64,000 bases of DNA from the NCBI RefSeq assembly GCF_014651915.1, contig NZ_BMXU01000001.1, forward strand, positions 1,247,501 through 1,311,500. Reading direction: 5' to 3'. The translations under genes were made by a program, and so were the position numbers. The DNA comes from Parvularcula lutaonensis (GTDB lineage Bacteria; Pseudomonadota; Alphaproteobacteria; Caulobacterales; Parvularculaceae). How positions within the stretch are numbered: the first letter of the stretch is position 1; each line of letters begins with the position of its first letter. Below, piece by piece: positions 25,456 to 36,583 of this stretch. Below the pieces are notes generated by a model, which was not told the origin of the DNA, ran no database searches, and saw nothing but the letters and a program-made list of their open reading frames with translations.

Positions 25456-25623
25456 TCAGGCCGTTTTCTTGGCCTTGTTCGGATCCTCTTTGTACTCGCC
25501 GCACCAGTCGGTGGCGGCCACCGTCGGCCAAGAGGCTTTCTTCTCGTTCTCGGCAGGCTGCGGCGCGTAGCGGCGGCACTCGCTGCCACTCTCGTTGTAG
25601 AATGCGCAGGTCTGGCAATGCAT
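25456..25623 (-). CDS. Four-cysteine mini-protein
   Basis: A 55-residue protein starting MHCQTCAFYNESGSECRRY and containing WPTVAATDWCGEYKED. The four cysteines (positions 3, 6, 16 and 41) in a CxxC...C...WC pattern suggest a zinc or iron-sulfur site. Very similar small proteins with WPxVxxxDWCGE endings are widespread in proteobacteria and their phages as hypothetical proteins; that is recalled from the pattern only. The start is set by GAGGAG before the ATG. It has its own terminator. Confidence 0.75.
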   Translation of the reverse strand: MHCQTCAFYNESGSECRRYAPQPAENEKKASWPTVAATDWCGEYKEDPNKAKKTA

Positions 25624-25735
25624 GATCCGGCTCCTCAAAAATGTCTCTTCAGGCCAACATTTAGTTACAAGAGTAGTTCCCGAAAAACAAGAGCGTGACA
25701 CGGATCATCTCTGCACGTGCTTTTAAGAAACGGTC

Positions 25736-26845
25736 TCAGTGATCCTGCGAATCTATTGCAATACTTCTGAGAGCCATTCGCATGTTTTCAGGTGCGCAGA
25801 CGATCTCCATCCCATCGAACAGGGGGTCCGCTTCCACCGCGGCTTCGATGGCGTCGTGGGTCGCATCCACGTCGGTCCCCCTGCCGGTCTCGGCGATATG
25901 GAACAGCGCATCCCCGCGGTTGACGATCGGCAGGTTGCTCCTGCCGATGACAACGCCTTTGCTCCGTGCCCTGACCTCCATCTCGTCCTCCCCCAAGGGA
26001 CCCGAGACGACGGCCAGAAGCTCGTCGGCGTCAACACTATCGCCGAGTCCCCGATAGGCCCGCATGATGCCGCCGATAGGTGCGCGTTCCCAATGGCTCC
26101 GCGCGGTCCTGATCGGCTCGGCGGCAGGCTTCGAACCCTTGCTCGGCGGCAGCATGCCCTTATGGCGCATGACGTTCAGCACACCCTTGACCCCGATCCT
26201 GATCGCCGTCTCGTTGAAGCGCAGGGCCTCGCCGGCCTCGTAGAGAAGGATATCGCAGCCGCGCTCCTGCCCCTCCGCGCGCAGCGAGCCGTCACGCAAC
26301 CGGCTATCGAGCATGATCGTTGCCCCGAACGCCCTGGCCATGGCGAGAACCTCGGGATTGCCGAGATTGGCCCTGATCTGCGGAAAGTTGTCCCTGTGGA
26401 CCGCGGCGCTGTGAAGGTCGATCCCGAAGTCGGAGCGGCTGACCACTTCCTTCATGAAGATATGCGCGAGCTGTGCGGCGAGAGAGCCTTTCTCCGCACC
26501 CGGAAAGCTCCGGTTGAGGTCACGCCGGTCCGGTAGGTAGCGGCTGTGTGTGATGAAGCCATAAGCATTGACGATAGGCACGAGGATCAGCGTCCCCTTC
26601 AATCGGGACAGGGCCTTCACCTCCGACAGGCGCCTGATGATCTCCACCCCGATGATCTCGTCGCCGTGGATGGCGCCTGAGACGAACAGAACCGGGCCGG
26701 AGGATTTCCCATGAATCACCTGCACGCCCAGATGCATCCGGGTGTGGTCGGCCAGACGGCTGAGGGGGATGTCGATGGTCCTGCGACGCCCCGGTGCGAT
26801 TTCTTCGCCGTGGATGACGAACGGCTTTCTTGGTGCTTTGCTCAT
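25736..26845 (-). CDS. Succinylglutamate desuccinylase/aspartoacylase family zinc hydrolase
   Basis: A 369-residue metal-dependent deacylase-like enzyme. Zinc ligands are predicted in GAIHGDEIIG (H and E) and DLHSAAVHRDNFP (H), with RRDLNRSFPG as the substrate-binding block. It belongs to the AstE/AspA-like group often found next to rimK-type ATP-grasp genes, but none is near. The start MSKAPRKPF is chosen for family length and an AGGA site; the frame stays open 31 codons upstream. Substrate unknown. Confidence 0.82.
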   Translation of the reverse strand: MSKAPRKPFVIHGEEIAPGRRRTIDIPLSRLADHTRMHLGVQVIHGKSSGPVLFVSGAIHGDEIIGVEIIRRLSEVKALSRLKGTLILVPIVNAYGFITHSRYLPDRRDLNRSFPGAEKGSLAAQLAHIFMKEVVSRSDFGIDLHSAAVHRDNFPQIRANLGNPEVLAMARAFGATIMLDSRLRDGSLRAEGQERGCDILLYEAGEALRFNETAIRIGVKGVLNVMRHKGMLPPSKGSKPAAEPIRTARSHWERAPIGGIMRAYRGLGDSVDADELLAVVSGPLGEDEMEVRARSKGVVIGRSNLPIVNRGDALFHIAETGRGTDVDATHDAIEAAVEADPLFDGMEIVCAPENMRMALRSIAIDSQDH

Positions 26846-27002
26846 GATCCTGTCCCAAGGCCCCCCCGGACGAAGGCGCAGTGGGACCATTTCCGTCTTC
26901 TTCTGGCCAGCGTCGAGAAGATTATCAGGTAAGCTCATGCGGTGACGGGCATCCGGGCCGACCTGCCAGCCTTCCCCCTTGCGAAGAATGAACGTCTTTC
27001 GC

Positions 27003-27030
27003 TTGACTCAGCCGCACGACCCTTTAAACG
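27003..27030 (+). promoter_or_regulatory. Possible sigma-70 promoter for rpmG
   Basis: TTGACT and a weak TAAACG box are 16 bases apart, about 40 bases before rpmG. The -35 is close to consensus, the -10 is poor. Tentative. Confidence 0.4.
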
Positions 27031-27069
27031 CCGCGCTTCCGATTTCTCCGATCCTTTCAAGGTGACCCC

Positions 27070-27237
27070 GTGGCCAAACCGACAACCATCAAGATCCGCC
27101 TCAACTCGACCGCTGGAACCGGCTACTTCTACGTGACGAAGAAGAACACCCGGACCATGACCGAGAAAATGGTCGTGCGGAAATACGATCCCGTCGCGCG
27201 CAAGCACGTCGAGTTCAAGGAAGGCAAGATCAAGTAA
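27070..27237 (+). CDS. rpmG: 50S ribosomal protein L33
   Basis: A 55-residue ribosomal protein beginning with GTG: residues 2-12 read [11 protein letters not shown], then [17 protein letters not shown] and [17 protein letters not shown]. This is the exact length and pattern of the proteobacterial, cysteine-free (zinc-independent) L33. An AAGGTGA ribosome site precedes the GTG by five bases. It is flanked by its own likely promoter and a strong terminator, so it is a single-gene unit. Confidence 0.95.
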   Translation: MAKPTTIKIRLNSTAGTGYFYVTKKNTRTMTEKMVVRKYDPVARKHVEFKEGKIK

Positions 27238-27264
27238 GCCGCGAGGCTCCTGTTCTTGAAGACG

Positions 27265-27291
27265 AAAGGGCGCTTTTGAGCGCCCTTTTTT
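27265..27291 (+). terminator. Intrinsic terminator after rpmG
   Basis: A 10-bp stem AAAGGGCGCT/AGCGCCCTTT, loop TTTG, running into a T tract. Confidence 0.93.
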
Positions 27292-27368
27292 AATGTCTGG
27301 AAGCCACCTGTGACTACGCCTTCCCTCCCGCGCCCACAGACCGCGCGCGTGGTTTCAGGAGTAGCTTG

Positions 27369-28016
27369 ATGAACAAGTCGATTGCCGCCCTCCCTTTCGT
27401 TTTCGCCTCCCTTGCCAACGCGGCCAGCGCGGCCCCGATCCTGTTGGACGTGAAGGGGCAGGTCTGGGACAGCGATCGTTCGCTCAGTTCGGTGGACGAC
27501 GCCCTTCGCCTGATCAACACCCGCGCTTCCGACGCGCAGTTCGACGTCAGCGCCATTGATTACCCCCGGGGTCTCGACCAGCAGAAGCAGCGCAGCGGCG
27601 TCCTCCTCAGCGATTTCCTCGACGACGACGCTGCAAGCCTGACCGGGAAAGACTTCTCGGTCGAGACCTCGGCATTCCTGTTCACGGGCATGATCAACCT
27701 GTCCGCGGGCGAGAACCTCTTCACCGTTGCCAGCGATGATGGCTTCGAATTGACGATCGACGATGTGCTCGTCTCCCAGCATCGCGGGCGCCGGGGTTTT
27801 CGCTCGACGTCAAAGACCGCCGACCTTGGCGGAGGCTTGAAAGCCTTCACCCTCGTGTTCTTCGAAAACAGGGGCCGCACAGGGGTCGAGTTCCTGGTCA
27901 ATCGCGAAGTGGCAACCGCCATGGCGCAGACGCCCGCCCCCGGCGGGCTCGCATTGATGGGCGCGGGTATGGCGTTCCTGGCGGCGCGGCGGATACGCAA
28001 GGGCCGTGCTGCTTAG
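27369..28016 (+). CDS. PEP-CTERM-like secreted protein with PA14-like domain
   Basis: A 215-residue exported protein with a signal peptide (1-21, ending in SAA). The middle (about 85-165) reads GMINLSAGENLFTVASDDGFELTIDDVLV and resembles the PA14-type beta-sandwich used in carbohydrate recognition. The C-terminus has the tripartite sorting signal: a TPAPGG motif, a hydrophobic helix LALMGAGMAFLAA and a basic RRIRKGR tail, a PEP-CTERM variant that an exosortase would process. The exosortase is not in this window. AGGAG precedes the ATG; a TTG one codon earlier is less likely. Confidence 0.7.
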   Translation: MNKSIAALPFVFASLANAASAAPILLDVKGQVWDSDRSLSSVDDALRLINTRASDAQFDVSAIDYPRGLDQQKQRSGVLLSDFLDDDAASLTGKDFSVETSAFLFTGMINLSAGENLFTVASDDGFELTIDDVLVSQHRGRRGFRSTSKTADLGGGLKAFTLVFFENRGRTGVEFLVNREVATAMAQTPAPGGLALMGAGMAFLAARRIRKGRAA

Positions 28017-28054
28017 CCCTTTCGCAACGGGAGAAGCACGCCTAAGGGGCGGCC

Positions 28055-28711
28055 ATGAAGACTGCCGTCATCGTTTTCCCCGCTTCGAACTGCGACCGCG
28101 ACGCCCAGGTCGCCTTGCGCGACGTCACCGGTCATGAGCCGCAGATGATCTGGCATGCCGAGACCGAGCTGCCGGATGGCCTCGATCTGGTCGTGCTGCC
28201 CGGCGGCTTCTCCTATGGCGACTACCTACGCACCGGTGCGATCGCCGCGCGCACAAGGATCATGGACGCGGTGAAGCGGCGCGCTGAAGCGGGGGGGCCG
28301 ACCCTTGGCATCTGCAACGGCTTCCAGATCCTGTGCGAAGCCGGCGTCCTGCCCGGTGCGCTGATGTCGAACACGAACCAGCACTTCATCAGCCGCGACG
28401 TGACCTTGCGCGTGGGCAGCACGGACAGCCCCTTCACCGGCAGCTACAGCCGGGGCGACTACGTGACCTTCCCTGTTGCGCACCATGACGGCAACTACCA
28501 GGCCGAGGCGGACGTTCTCGAGAGGCTTGAAGGCGACGGTCGCATCGCCTTCCATTATGCCGAACCGATCAACGGCTCCGCCCGCAACATCGCAGGCATC
28601 GTCTCTGAAGACCGCCGGACACTCGGCATGATGCCCCACCCGGAGCGCGCGATGGGCGAAGGAGCCGATGGCCGCGTCTTCTTCGAACGGCTGATCGCAG
28701 CGCTCGGCTAG
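28055..28711 (+). CDS. purQ: Phosphoribosylformylglycinamidine synthase subunit PurQ
   Basis: A 218-residue class I glutamine amidotransferase that supplies ammonia to PurL in purine synthesis. The nucleophile is Cys87 in LGICNGFQILCEAG and the triad is completed by His195 and Glu197 in MMPHPERAMG. PGGFSYGDYLRTGAIAA forms the oxyanion region. The purS gene, usually just upstream, is not here, and purL lies about 4 kb downstream behind unrelated genes. Confidence 0.95.
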   Translation: MKTAVIVFPASNCDRDAQVALRDVTGHEPQMIWHAETELPDGLDLVVLPGGFSYGDYLRTGAIAARTRIMDAVKRRAEAGGPTLGICNGFQILCEAGVLPGALMSNTNQHFISRDVTLRVGSTDSPFTGSYSRGDYVTFPVAHHDGNYQAEADVLERLEGDGRIAFHYAEPINGSARNIAGIVSEDRRTLGMMPHPERAMGEGADGRVFFERLIAALG

Positions 28712-28905
28712 TCCTGGACCTTCCGCATCAGGAGCATATCCTTGATGCGGAGCGCGTTCTCGGGCTCGAACCCGTACTCGACCCTGCCCTCTTTCGGATT
28801 GGCGAAGGTCCCGAAGAGCATGTCCCAGAGTGGCAAGCCGTAATTGCGGGCGTGAACAGCGCCGTGAACAGGACTGCGGTGGCTATGTAGGCGAGAACGA
28901 CCGTG
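28708..28905 (-). pseudogene. Remnant of a sterol desaturase/fatty acid hydroxylase-like gene
   Basis: The minus-strand translation ending at 28708 reads HARNYGLPLWDMLFGTFANP, then a tail ending RIKDMLLMRKVQD and a stop. The first part is the characteristic C-terminal block of the sterol desaturase family. A membrane-like fragment, ATVVLAYIATAVLFTALFT, lies directly upstream in a different frame (about 28840-28905), and the histidine boxes that should lie between are missing. No start codon gives an intact product. This looks like a gene lost by deletion and frameshift. Its last codons overlap the end of purQ on the opposite strand. Confidence 0.6.
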
Positions 28906-29006
28906 GCTCAGGAAACCCTAGGCGCCTCGAACGTGATCCGCCATCGGCGCGTGGGCCGGGAAGGAGCGGAGCCGGAGCGGGAAGGTTGCTCCGGCCCCTC
29001 CGGACG

Positions 29007-30926
29007 TTACTGGCAAAGTCCGGTGCTGCCCGCCGGATCGAGGGGCAGCGTTGCCGTGACGTCCGAGACGCAGAAATCGACGGTGACCTTGCCGCCTTGC
29101 GAGGTGGAGGTCGTGAAGGTCACGGTTCCGTCGGCGCCGGTGACACCGCTGGCGGTTTCGTTCCAGCTGCCTGAGAACTGGCCGCTGACGGAGGCGCTTT
29201 CGACGGGATTGCCGAGATCATCCGTGATCGTCACCGTCGCGGTGCCGAGCTTCTGGCCCTTGCCCGCCCCTTGGGTCCCCGTGGTGACCGAGCTGACCAC
29301 GACGCTGGTCGGGTCCTCCGAAGGCGGAGGCGGGTCGCCACCGCCATCGCCTCCACCCGTGCCGTATATATCGAAATTGTCGATATAGTACGTATCACCC
29401 GTATTGGTGTTCGGGGCGATCAGGACAACGAGGCTATCGACGGCGTTATCCGCAGTCCCGGCGTCGATCCGTTCTGCCAGGTTGAAGCGCAGGCGCTGCC
29501 ATCCATTCTGGATTTCCGTGTGCGCAACATATTTCGAGTGTCGCCCGGTCGGATAGTTGGTGGGGCTGGCGACACTCGAGTCCTCCATTTGCACCAGGAT
29601 TTCCGTACCGATCGGCGCAGCGGTGAAGACGTCGAGGAAGAAAGCCTTGTCCCCGGTGAGGAAAGGCGCCGCGTCCGGCACTGCCGCGGTGCTTCCGGCG
29701 ATGACGTCGTAGAGCGAGCCGGAGTCCCGCGTGTACATTCCGACCGTGGAGGAGCTGTTCACCGTATCCGCGCCCGGATTGGCCGCTTGTTGGTCAAACG
29801 TTCCCGTGAACTCTGTATACGTCCAGTTCTGCGTGCCTTCGAAATTGTCGAGGATGGTTTCCTGGCTGACAACCGGAAGGACATGAACGTCCGCAGCCAG
29901 GTCGCGGCTGCCGCAGCTGTTGGAGACGTTGGCCGTCACAACCCCGCCGGTGGCCGCCCAATTGACGGTGAAGCTCGACGAGGAAGAGGTCTCACCTGTC
30001 GGCGCGGTCCATGCGTAGCTCGATCCCGTGCCTTTCTCGCTCACCACCTGGTAGGTGGCGGGCTCGTTCGGATTGACGATGATCGGTCCTTCCAGGGCCG
30101 CGTGGCCGAAGTCATAGGCACGGACATAGTCGACTTCCATCACCGCTGGCAGGACACTGTCGTCGACCGGGCCACCGAGGTTACCGCCGACCGCCAGGTT
30201 CAGGAGGAAATGGTACTGATAGTTCTCGAAGGTCCAGAAGCTCGGATCGCTCAGGTCCTGAGGCGTCTTGGTCGAGTAGAGAATGTCGTCGATGTACCAA
30301 CGCATCTCGTTCGGCGTCCATTCGACGGCGTAGACGTGGAAATCGTCCGCCCACGTATCGGGGGCCTTGCGAATGCCATTCCCGGAGAACTCGTTATCGG
30401 GATAGGCATTGCCGTAGTGGATTGTCCCGAAGATGTTCTCGGGATCCTGCCCGACGGCTTCCATGATGTCGATCTCGCCGGAGGTCGGCCATCCGACATC
30501 AGGATCGGTCGGCAGCATCCAGAACGCAGACCACATGCCTGCGCCAGCAGGGAACTTGATCCGCGCCTCGAAGCGGCCATTGGTCCATTCTCCGCTGTTC
30601 GGCATGTTCGCCGTACGCAGACGGGCCGAGGTGTATTGGGAGCCTCGGGTCCGCTCTTTCTTCGCCGTGATCTTCAGCGTGCCGTTGGAAACGGTCGCGT
30701 TCTCGGCCTTGTAGTATTGCAGCTCGTTATTGCCCCAACCGCAGATCCCGTAGTCGCACCCGTCGCCGATCATCGGCTCCCATTTCGAGGTATCGAGAGA
30801 GGTTCCGTCGAACTCGTCCGCGAAAACCGGCGTCGGTGTCTGGCAGGTCTGTGCCACGGCATGTGGCGCAACCAGCCCTGTTGCCAGCGCCAGCGCGGAC
30901 GCTGCACGCATCATTCTTCCAGTCAT
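29007..30926 (-). CDS. Secreted GH16 beta-glucanase (laminarinase-like)
   Basis: A 639-residue exported enzyme. The signal peptide (1-26) is followed by a GH16 catalytic domain (about 33-300) with the retaining active site SGEIDIMEAVG (Glu151, Asp153, Glu156). NNELQYYKAENATVSNG and MWSAFWMLP are typical of laminarinases, which cut beta-1,3-glucans of algae and diatoms. After it come an Ig/PKD-like segment (about 305-375), a beta-sandwich resembling a carbohydrate-binding module (about 382-550), a Gly/Pro linker and a Big_1-like Ig domain (about 560-639). The start MTGRMMRA has AGGGA upstream; an earlier in-frame ATG is less likely. Confidence 0.9.
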   Translation of the reverse strand: MTGRMMRAASALALATGLVAPHAVAQTCQTPTPVFADEFDGTSLDTSKWEPMIGDGCDYGICGWGNNELQYYKAENATVSNGTLKITAKKERTRGSQYTSARLRTANMPNSGEWTNGRFEARIKFPAGAGMWSAFWMLPTDPDVGWPTSGEIDIMEAVGQDPENIFGTIHYGNAYPDNEFSGNGIRKAPDTWADDFHVYAVEWTPNEMRWYIDDILYSTKTPQDLSDPSFWTFENYQYHFLLNLAVGGNLGGPVDDSVLPAVMEVDYVRAYDFGHAALEGPIIVNPNEPATYQVVSEKGTGSSYAWTAPTGETSSSSSFTVNWAATGGVVTANVSNSCGSRDLAADVHVLPVVSQETILDNFEGTQNWTYTEFTGTFDQQAANPGADTVNSSSTVGMYTRDSGSLYDVIAGSTAAVPDAAPFLTGDKAFFLDVFTAAPIGTEILVQMEDSSVASPTNYPTGRHSKYVAHTEIQNGWQRLRFNLAERIDAGTADNAVDSLVVLIAPNTNTGDTYYIDNFDIYGTGGGDGGGDPPPPSEDPTSVVVSSVTTGTQGAGKGQKLGTATVTITDDLGNPVESASVSGQFSGSWNETASGVTGADGTVTFTTSTSQGGKVTVDFCVSDVTATLPLDPAGSTGLCQ

Positions 30927-31083
30927 GTTCGTCCCTAACGGTTTCGGGTCGCCTCTTCCTCGGACGGCCTCGGAGGTGAATGAAAGCATGCCTTGCCGCG
31001 GGCCATCACCCCGGTTCATCGCTCAATTCGACCGCTTCACCGAAATTGGTGCGGCGCACACGAACAGTATATCGCTCGGAGCG

Positions 31084-32217
31084 CTATCGATCTGACTTGG
31101 GTTCTGGTCGAGCAAGCAGCGTATCGACCAGAACCGCTCGCATGTCCTGATAGCCCGACTGGTCAAGCGCGACGCCAGCGACGACCCTGCCCGTCTTGGG
31201 ATCGATACCGACATAGGTGCCCCAGAAGCCGCCATGGCTGAAGACCCGGTGGCCCTCGATCTCCCCGGAAAAAAGCCCGATGCGATAGGGACTCCCTTCA
31301 GGATGGCCAGGCGCCGTGGTCATCAGCTCGAGCGTCGCCGGATCCTCGAAGATCCGCCCCGAGAAAAGAGCGTGGTAGAACCGCGCGACGTCCTCCGCGC
31401 TCGCGATCAGGCCCCCTCCGCCAAAAGCATCCATTGATCCGTGAACCGCATAGGTGTCATCGCCATCGATGAATTGATGGGCCCTGTCCGGTATGCCGGC
31501 AGGCCGTTGCTCGAACCCGTCCCACCAGGTTCCGTCGAGCCCTAACTCGTCAAGTTTCGTCAGTTTTCTGACCGCTTGGGGCAGGGATTCGTGCGTCCTC
31601 CGCTCAAGGATCATCCCGAGAATAACATAACCGGTATCGGAATAGGCGAATGCCTTGCCTGGCGGCCCTAGAGGGTCGGTTGCCTCGACGAGGACCGCAA
31701 CCTGCTCTTCGGGGGTCCAGACTTTCGAAGGTTCGGAGAACACCGCTTCGAGATAGTCGTCCGTGCTCGCATGGTCTGCGAGCCCTCCTGCATGCATGAG
31801 GAGGTGCCGGACAGTGATCGTCCCGGAATCGTATCCATCGGCGCGAAGCATCCCTGCGACTTCGGGTTCGAGAAGGCTGGCAATGGCCGCGTCGAGGTCA
31901 AGCTGCCCATCCTCATGGAGCCGCAGGATCGCCGCCGCCACGAAGGTCTTGGTGATCGAGGCGATGCGCACAGGCGTCCGGGCCGTCATCGCCCGTCCCT
32001 CGGGATCGGCGACGCCCGTCCCTGCTCCGATCACCCTGCCGTCTTCCAGAACCACCGCCATGGCGAACCCCGGCACGTCCGCCCGCTCTGCCTGCAGGGC
32101 CCCGAGCTTCTCGTGGAGAAAAACTTCAGCTTCAATTTCGTTGCCAGAGGCACATCCTGCAATCGCGACGAGGAGGGCGGCGCCCAGAATGGTCCGAATA
32201 ATTCTAACAGATTGCAT
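31084..32217 (-). CDS. Beta-lactamase-family serine hydrolase (lipoprotein)
   Basis: A 377-residue class C beta-lactamase/D,D-peptidase fold enzyme. The signal peptide ends in lipobox IAGC (Cys22). Active-site motifs are SITK (Ser87, Lys90), YSD in AFAYSDTGYVILG, where Asp replaces the usual Asn, and HGGFWGTYVG near the end as the third motif. Such proteins are mostly esterases or peptidases rather than true beta-lactamases. It follows the glucanase's direction and lies upstream of it on the minus strand, separated by about 160 bases. Confidence 0.85.
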   Translation of the reverse strand: MQSVRIIRTILGAALLVAIAGCASGNEIEAEVFLHEKLGALQAERADVPGFAMAVVLEDGRVIGAGTGVADPEGRAMTARTPVRIASITKTFVAAAILRLHEDGQLDLDAAIASLLEPEVAGMLRADGYDSGTITVRHLLMHAGGLADHASTDDYLEAVFSEPSKVWTPEEQVAVLVEATDPLGPPGKAFAYSDTGYVILGMILERRTHESLPQAVRKLTKLDELGLDGTWWDGFEQRPAGIPDRAHQFIDGDDTYAVHGSMDAFGGGGLIASAEDVARFYHALFSGRIFEDPATLELMTTAPGHPEGSPYRIGLFSGEIEGHRVFSHGGFWGTYVGIDPKTGRVVAGVALDQSGYQDMRAVLVDTLLARPEPKSDR

Positions 32218-32294
32218 GGGATGGGGCGCTCCTGCGCTTCGTGCTGGGTAGCAGGTGGGAACTCCCTTACCGTTTGGCCAGACAGGAGGCAGGC

Positions 32295-32876
32295 ATGACA
32301 GCTCTCTATCTCGGGCTCGCCATCTTCATGGGCACCCATCTCTTCACCGGCTTCGCGCGGGGGACGCGTCAGGCGCTGATCGAACAGATCGGGGAGATGT
32401 CCTACAAGGGCCTCTATTCAGTCATCTCGCTGATCGGCTTCGTCCTGATCATCATGGGCTGGCGGCAGGCCTCGATGGAGCCGGTCTACACCCCGCCTGA
32501 ATGGGGGCCGGGCGCAGCGGTTATCCTGATGGTGTTGTCCTTCATCCTGTTCTCGGCAGCCTATCTCCCCGCAGGCAGGATCAAATCCTTCGTCGGGCAC
32601 CCGATGGTCGTCGGCACGATCCTGTTCGGGCTGGCCCACCTGCTCGCTAATGGCGATGTGCGTTCCGTCGTCCTTTTCGGCGCCTTTTTCAGCTACGGCA
32701 TCCTAGACCGGATCGCGGTGGCAATGCGGGGAGAGACCGGGCCCAAGGGAACATCACTGGTCGGGGACCTCGGTGCGCTGGGCCTCGGGCTCTTGGGAAG
32801 CTATCTCGTGATCCATCACCTGCACCGCTACCTGGCGGGGGTCGCCCTCGACCCGGCGCATCTCTTCGGGCACTAA
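32295..32876 (+). CDS. NnrU family membrane protein
   Basis: A 193-residue membrane protein with about five to six helices. The conserved blocks THLFTGFARGTRQALIEQIGE and FVGHPMVVGTILFGLAHLLANGD are the NnrU signatures. The family was first named for a role in nitric oxide reduction but is also found in bacteria without that pathway, where it resembles isoprenoid/heme-protein-associated membrane proteins; the role here is unknown. GGAGG sets the start. It lies 42 bases before purL, possibly on the same transcript. Confidence 0.87.
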   Translation: MTALYLGLAIFMGTHLFTGFARGTRQALIEQIGEMSYKGLYSVISLIGFVLIIMGWRQASMEPVYTPPEWGPGAAVILMVLSFILFSAAYLPAGRIKSFVGHPMVVGTILFGLAHLLANGDVRSVVLFGAFFSYGILDRIAVAMRGETGPKGTSLVGDLGALGLGLLGSYLVIHHLHRYLAGVALDPAHLFGH

Positions 32877-32918
32877 CCCTCCCTTGCGCGCGGGGGCCGT
32901 AAGGGGCATTCCCTGCCC

Positions 32919-35648
<2,730 letters not shown>

Positions 35649-35651
35649 AGG

Positions 35652-35676
35652 AAGGGGAGCCGAGGCTCCCCTTTTT
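35652..35676 (+). terminator. Intrinsic terminator after the PurL-BolA gene
   Basis: A 9-bp stem AAGGGGAGC/GCTCCCCTT with loop CGAG, followed by T residues, four bases after the stop. Confidence 0.92.
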
Positions 35677-35689
35677 GTTGTCGCCGCCT

Positions 35690-36583
35690 TTATTTCTTCG
35701 AGCTGTAGCCAGGCTCGGCGGCGTAGCCGAGAAGAAACGGCTCATTCGGCTTGTACGGTTCTTCGATGCGATAGCGGACTTCCCGCTCGTCAATGCTCAG
35801 CACCGTGACGGTCGCGCCGGCGACATCAAGGGTGACCGGCAGGTCTGCCGGACCGAACTTCACATTGTAGGCGTTGTTGACATCGGTTGTGCTGGCGAGT
35901 TTGCGGCCTGAGTAGTTGCCGCTCTCATCAAGGCTGACCGGGCGGCCGTCAAATTCGATGGCGAAGGACAAGAAGTAGTTGCCGAGCGGGCCCTTCTCGA
36001 TCATCGGGCCGATGTTCACGAACTCTGCCGTGTCGGCTGCTTCGACCGTATACGAAATCGCAATCTCCGGATGGCCGTTGAGCATGATCGGCAGCTGTTG
36101 GCCGATGGAGAGGGCGCCGCCCGTGCCCTGCCCCGCGACGGCGGCGAAGAGCGGCCGGTCGAAGACCATGTCGGCATCGGTGTCGAGAAGGCAGACACGC
36201 AGGACGCGCTGGTCCAGCACGTTGCTCCGCTTGTCGAGCGTCGGACGGTAAGCGCAGAATGGCAGCACGCCCCGCGGGAAACCGGTGACCGCACCGAGCG
36301 GGTTGTCCTCAAGCACCGGGATCATCTGGCCGCGGGTGCCGTCGCGATTGACCTGGAAGACCTCGTGGTCGCCTTCAATCTTGGCTTGCATGGCGAGCCG
36401 AGTCGGTTGGGTGAAGAGGAAGTCGCCGACATTCGCGGTGCCTTCCTGCCCTTTCATGTCAGACGCCTCGACCGGCTTCACCGGCCAGGAGCTCCCCATG
36501 GACGAGTACATCGTCACAAGGCCGGGAATGGTGGTACATGCGCTCAGCGCCAGCGCGCCGAGCACGGGAACGAGTTTGTTCAT
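35690..36583 (-). CDS. Hypothetical lipoprotein
   Basis: A 297-residue predicted lipoprotein. The signal peptide MNKLVPVLGALALSAC ends with a lipobox (Cys16). The mature protein is predicted to be beta-rich and has no motif I can name. Two cysteine positions around LPFCAYRP and RVCLLDTD could pair. The ATG is preceded by AGGGGC; an ATG five codons upstream is in frame but less well placed. It stands alone, ending against the purL terminator. Confidence 0.65.
   Translation of the reverse strand: MNKLVPVLGALALSACTTIPGLVTMYSSMGSSWPVKPVEASDMKGQEGTANVGDFLFTQPTRLAMQAKIEGDHEVFQVNRDGTRGQMIPVLEDNPLGAVTGFPRGVLPFCAYRPTLDKRSNVLDQRVLRVCLLDTDADMVFDRPLFAAVAGQGTGGALSIGQQLPIMLNGHPEIAISYTVEAADTAEFVNIGPMIEKGPLGNYFLSFAIEFDGRPVSLDESGNYSGRKLASTTDVNNAYNVKFGPADLPVTLDVAGATVTVLSIDEREVRYRIEEPYKPNEPFLLGYAAEPGYSSKK

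Noticed and set aside
29271-30938. Long open frame opposite the GH16 gene
   Set aside because: It is a GC-bias artefact; the minus strand has the signal peptide and active site.
31084-32217. Antibiotic-resistance beta-lactamase
   Set aside because: It has the serine hydrolase fold, but YSD replaces YxN and the group is dominated by esterases and peptidases; no resistance claim is supported.
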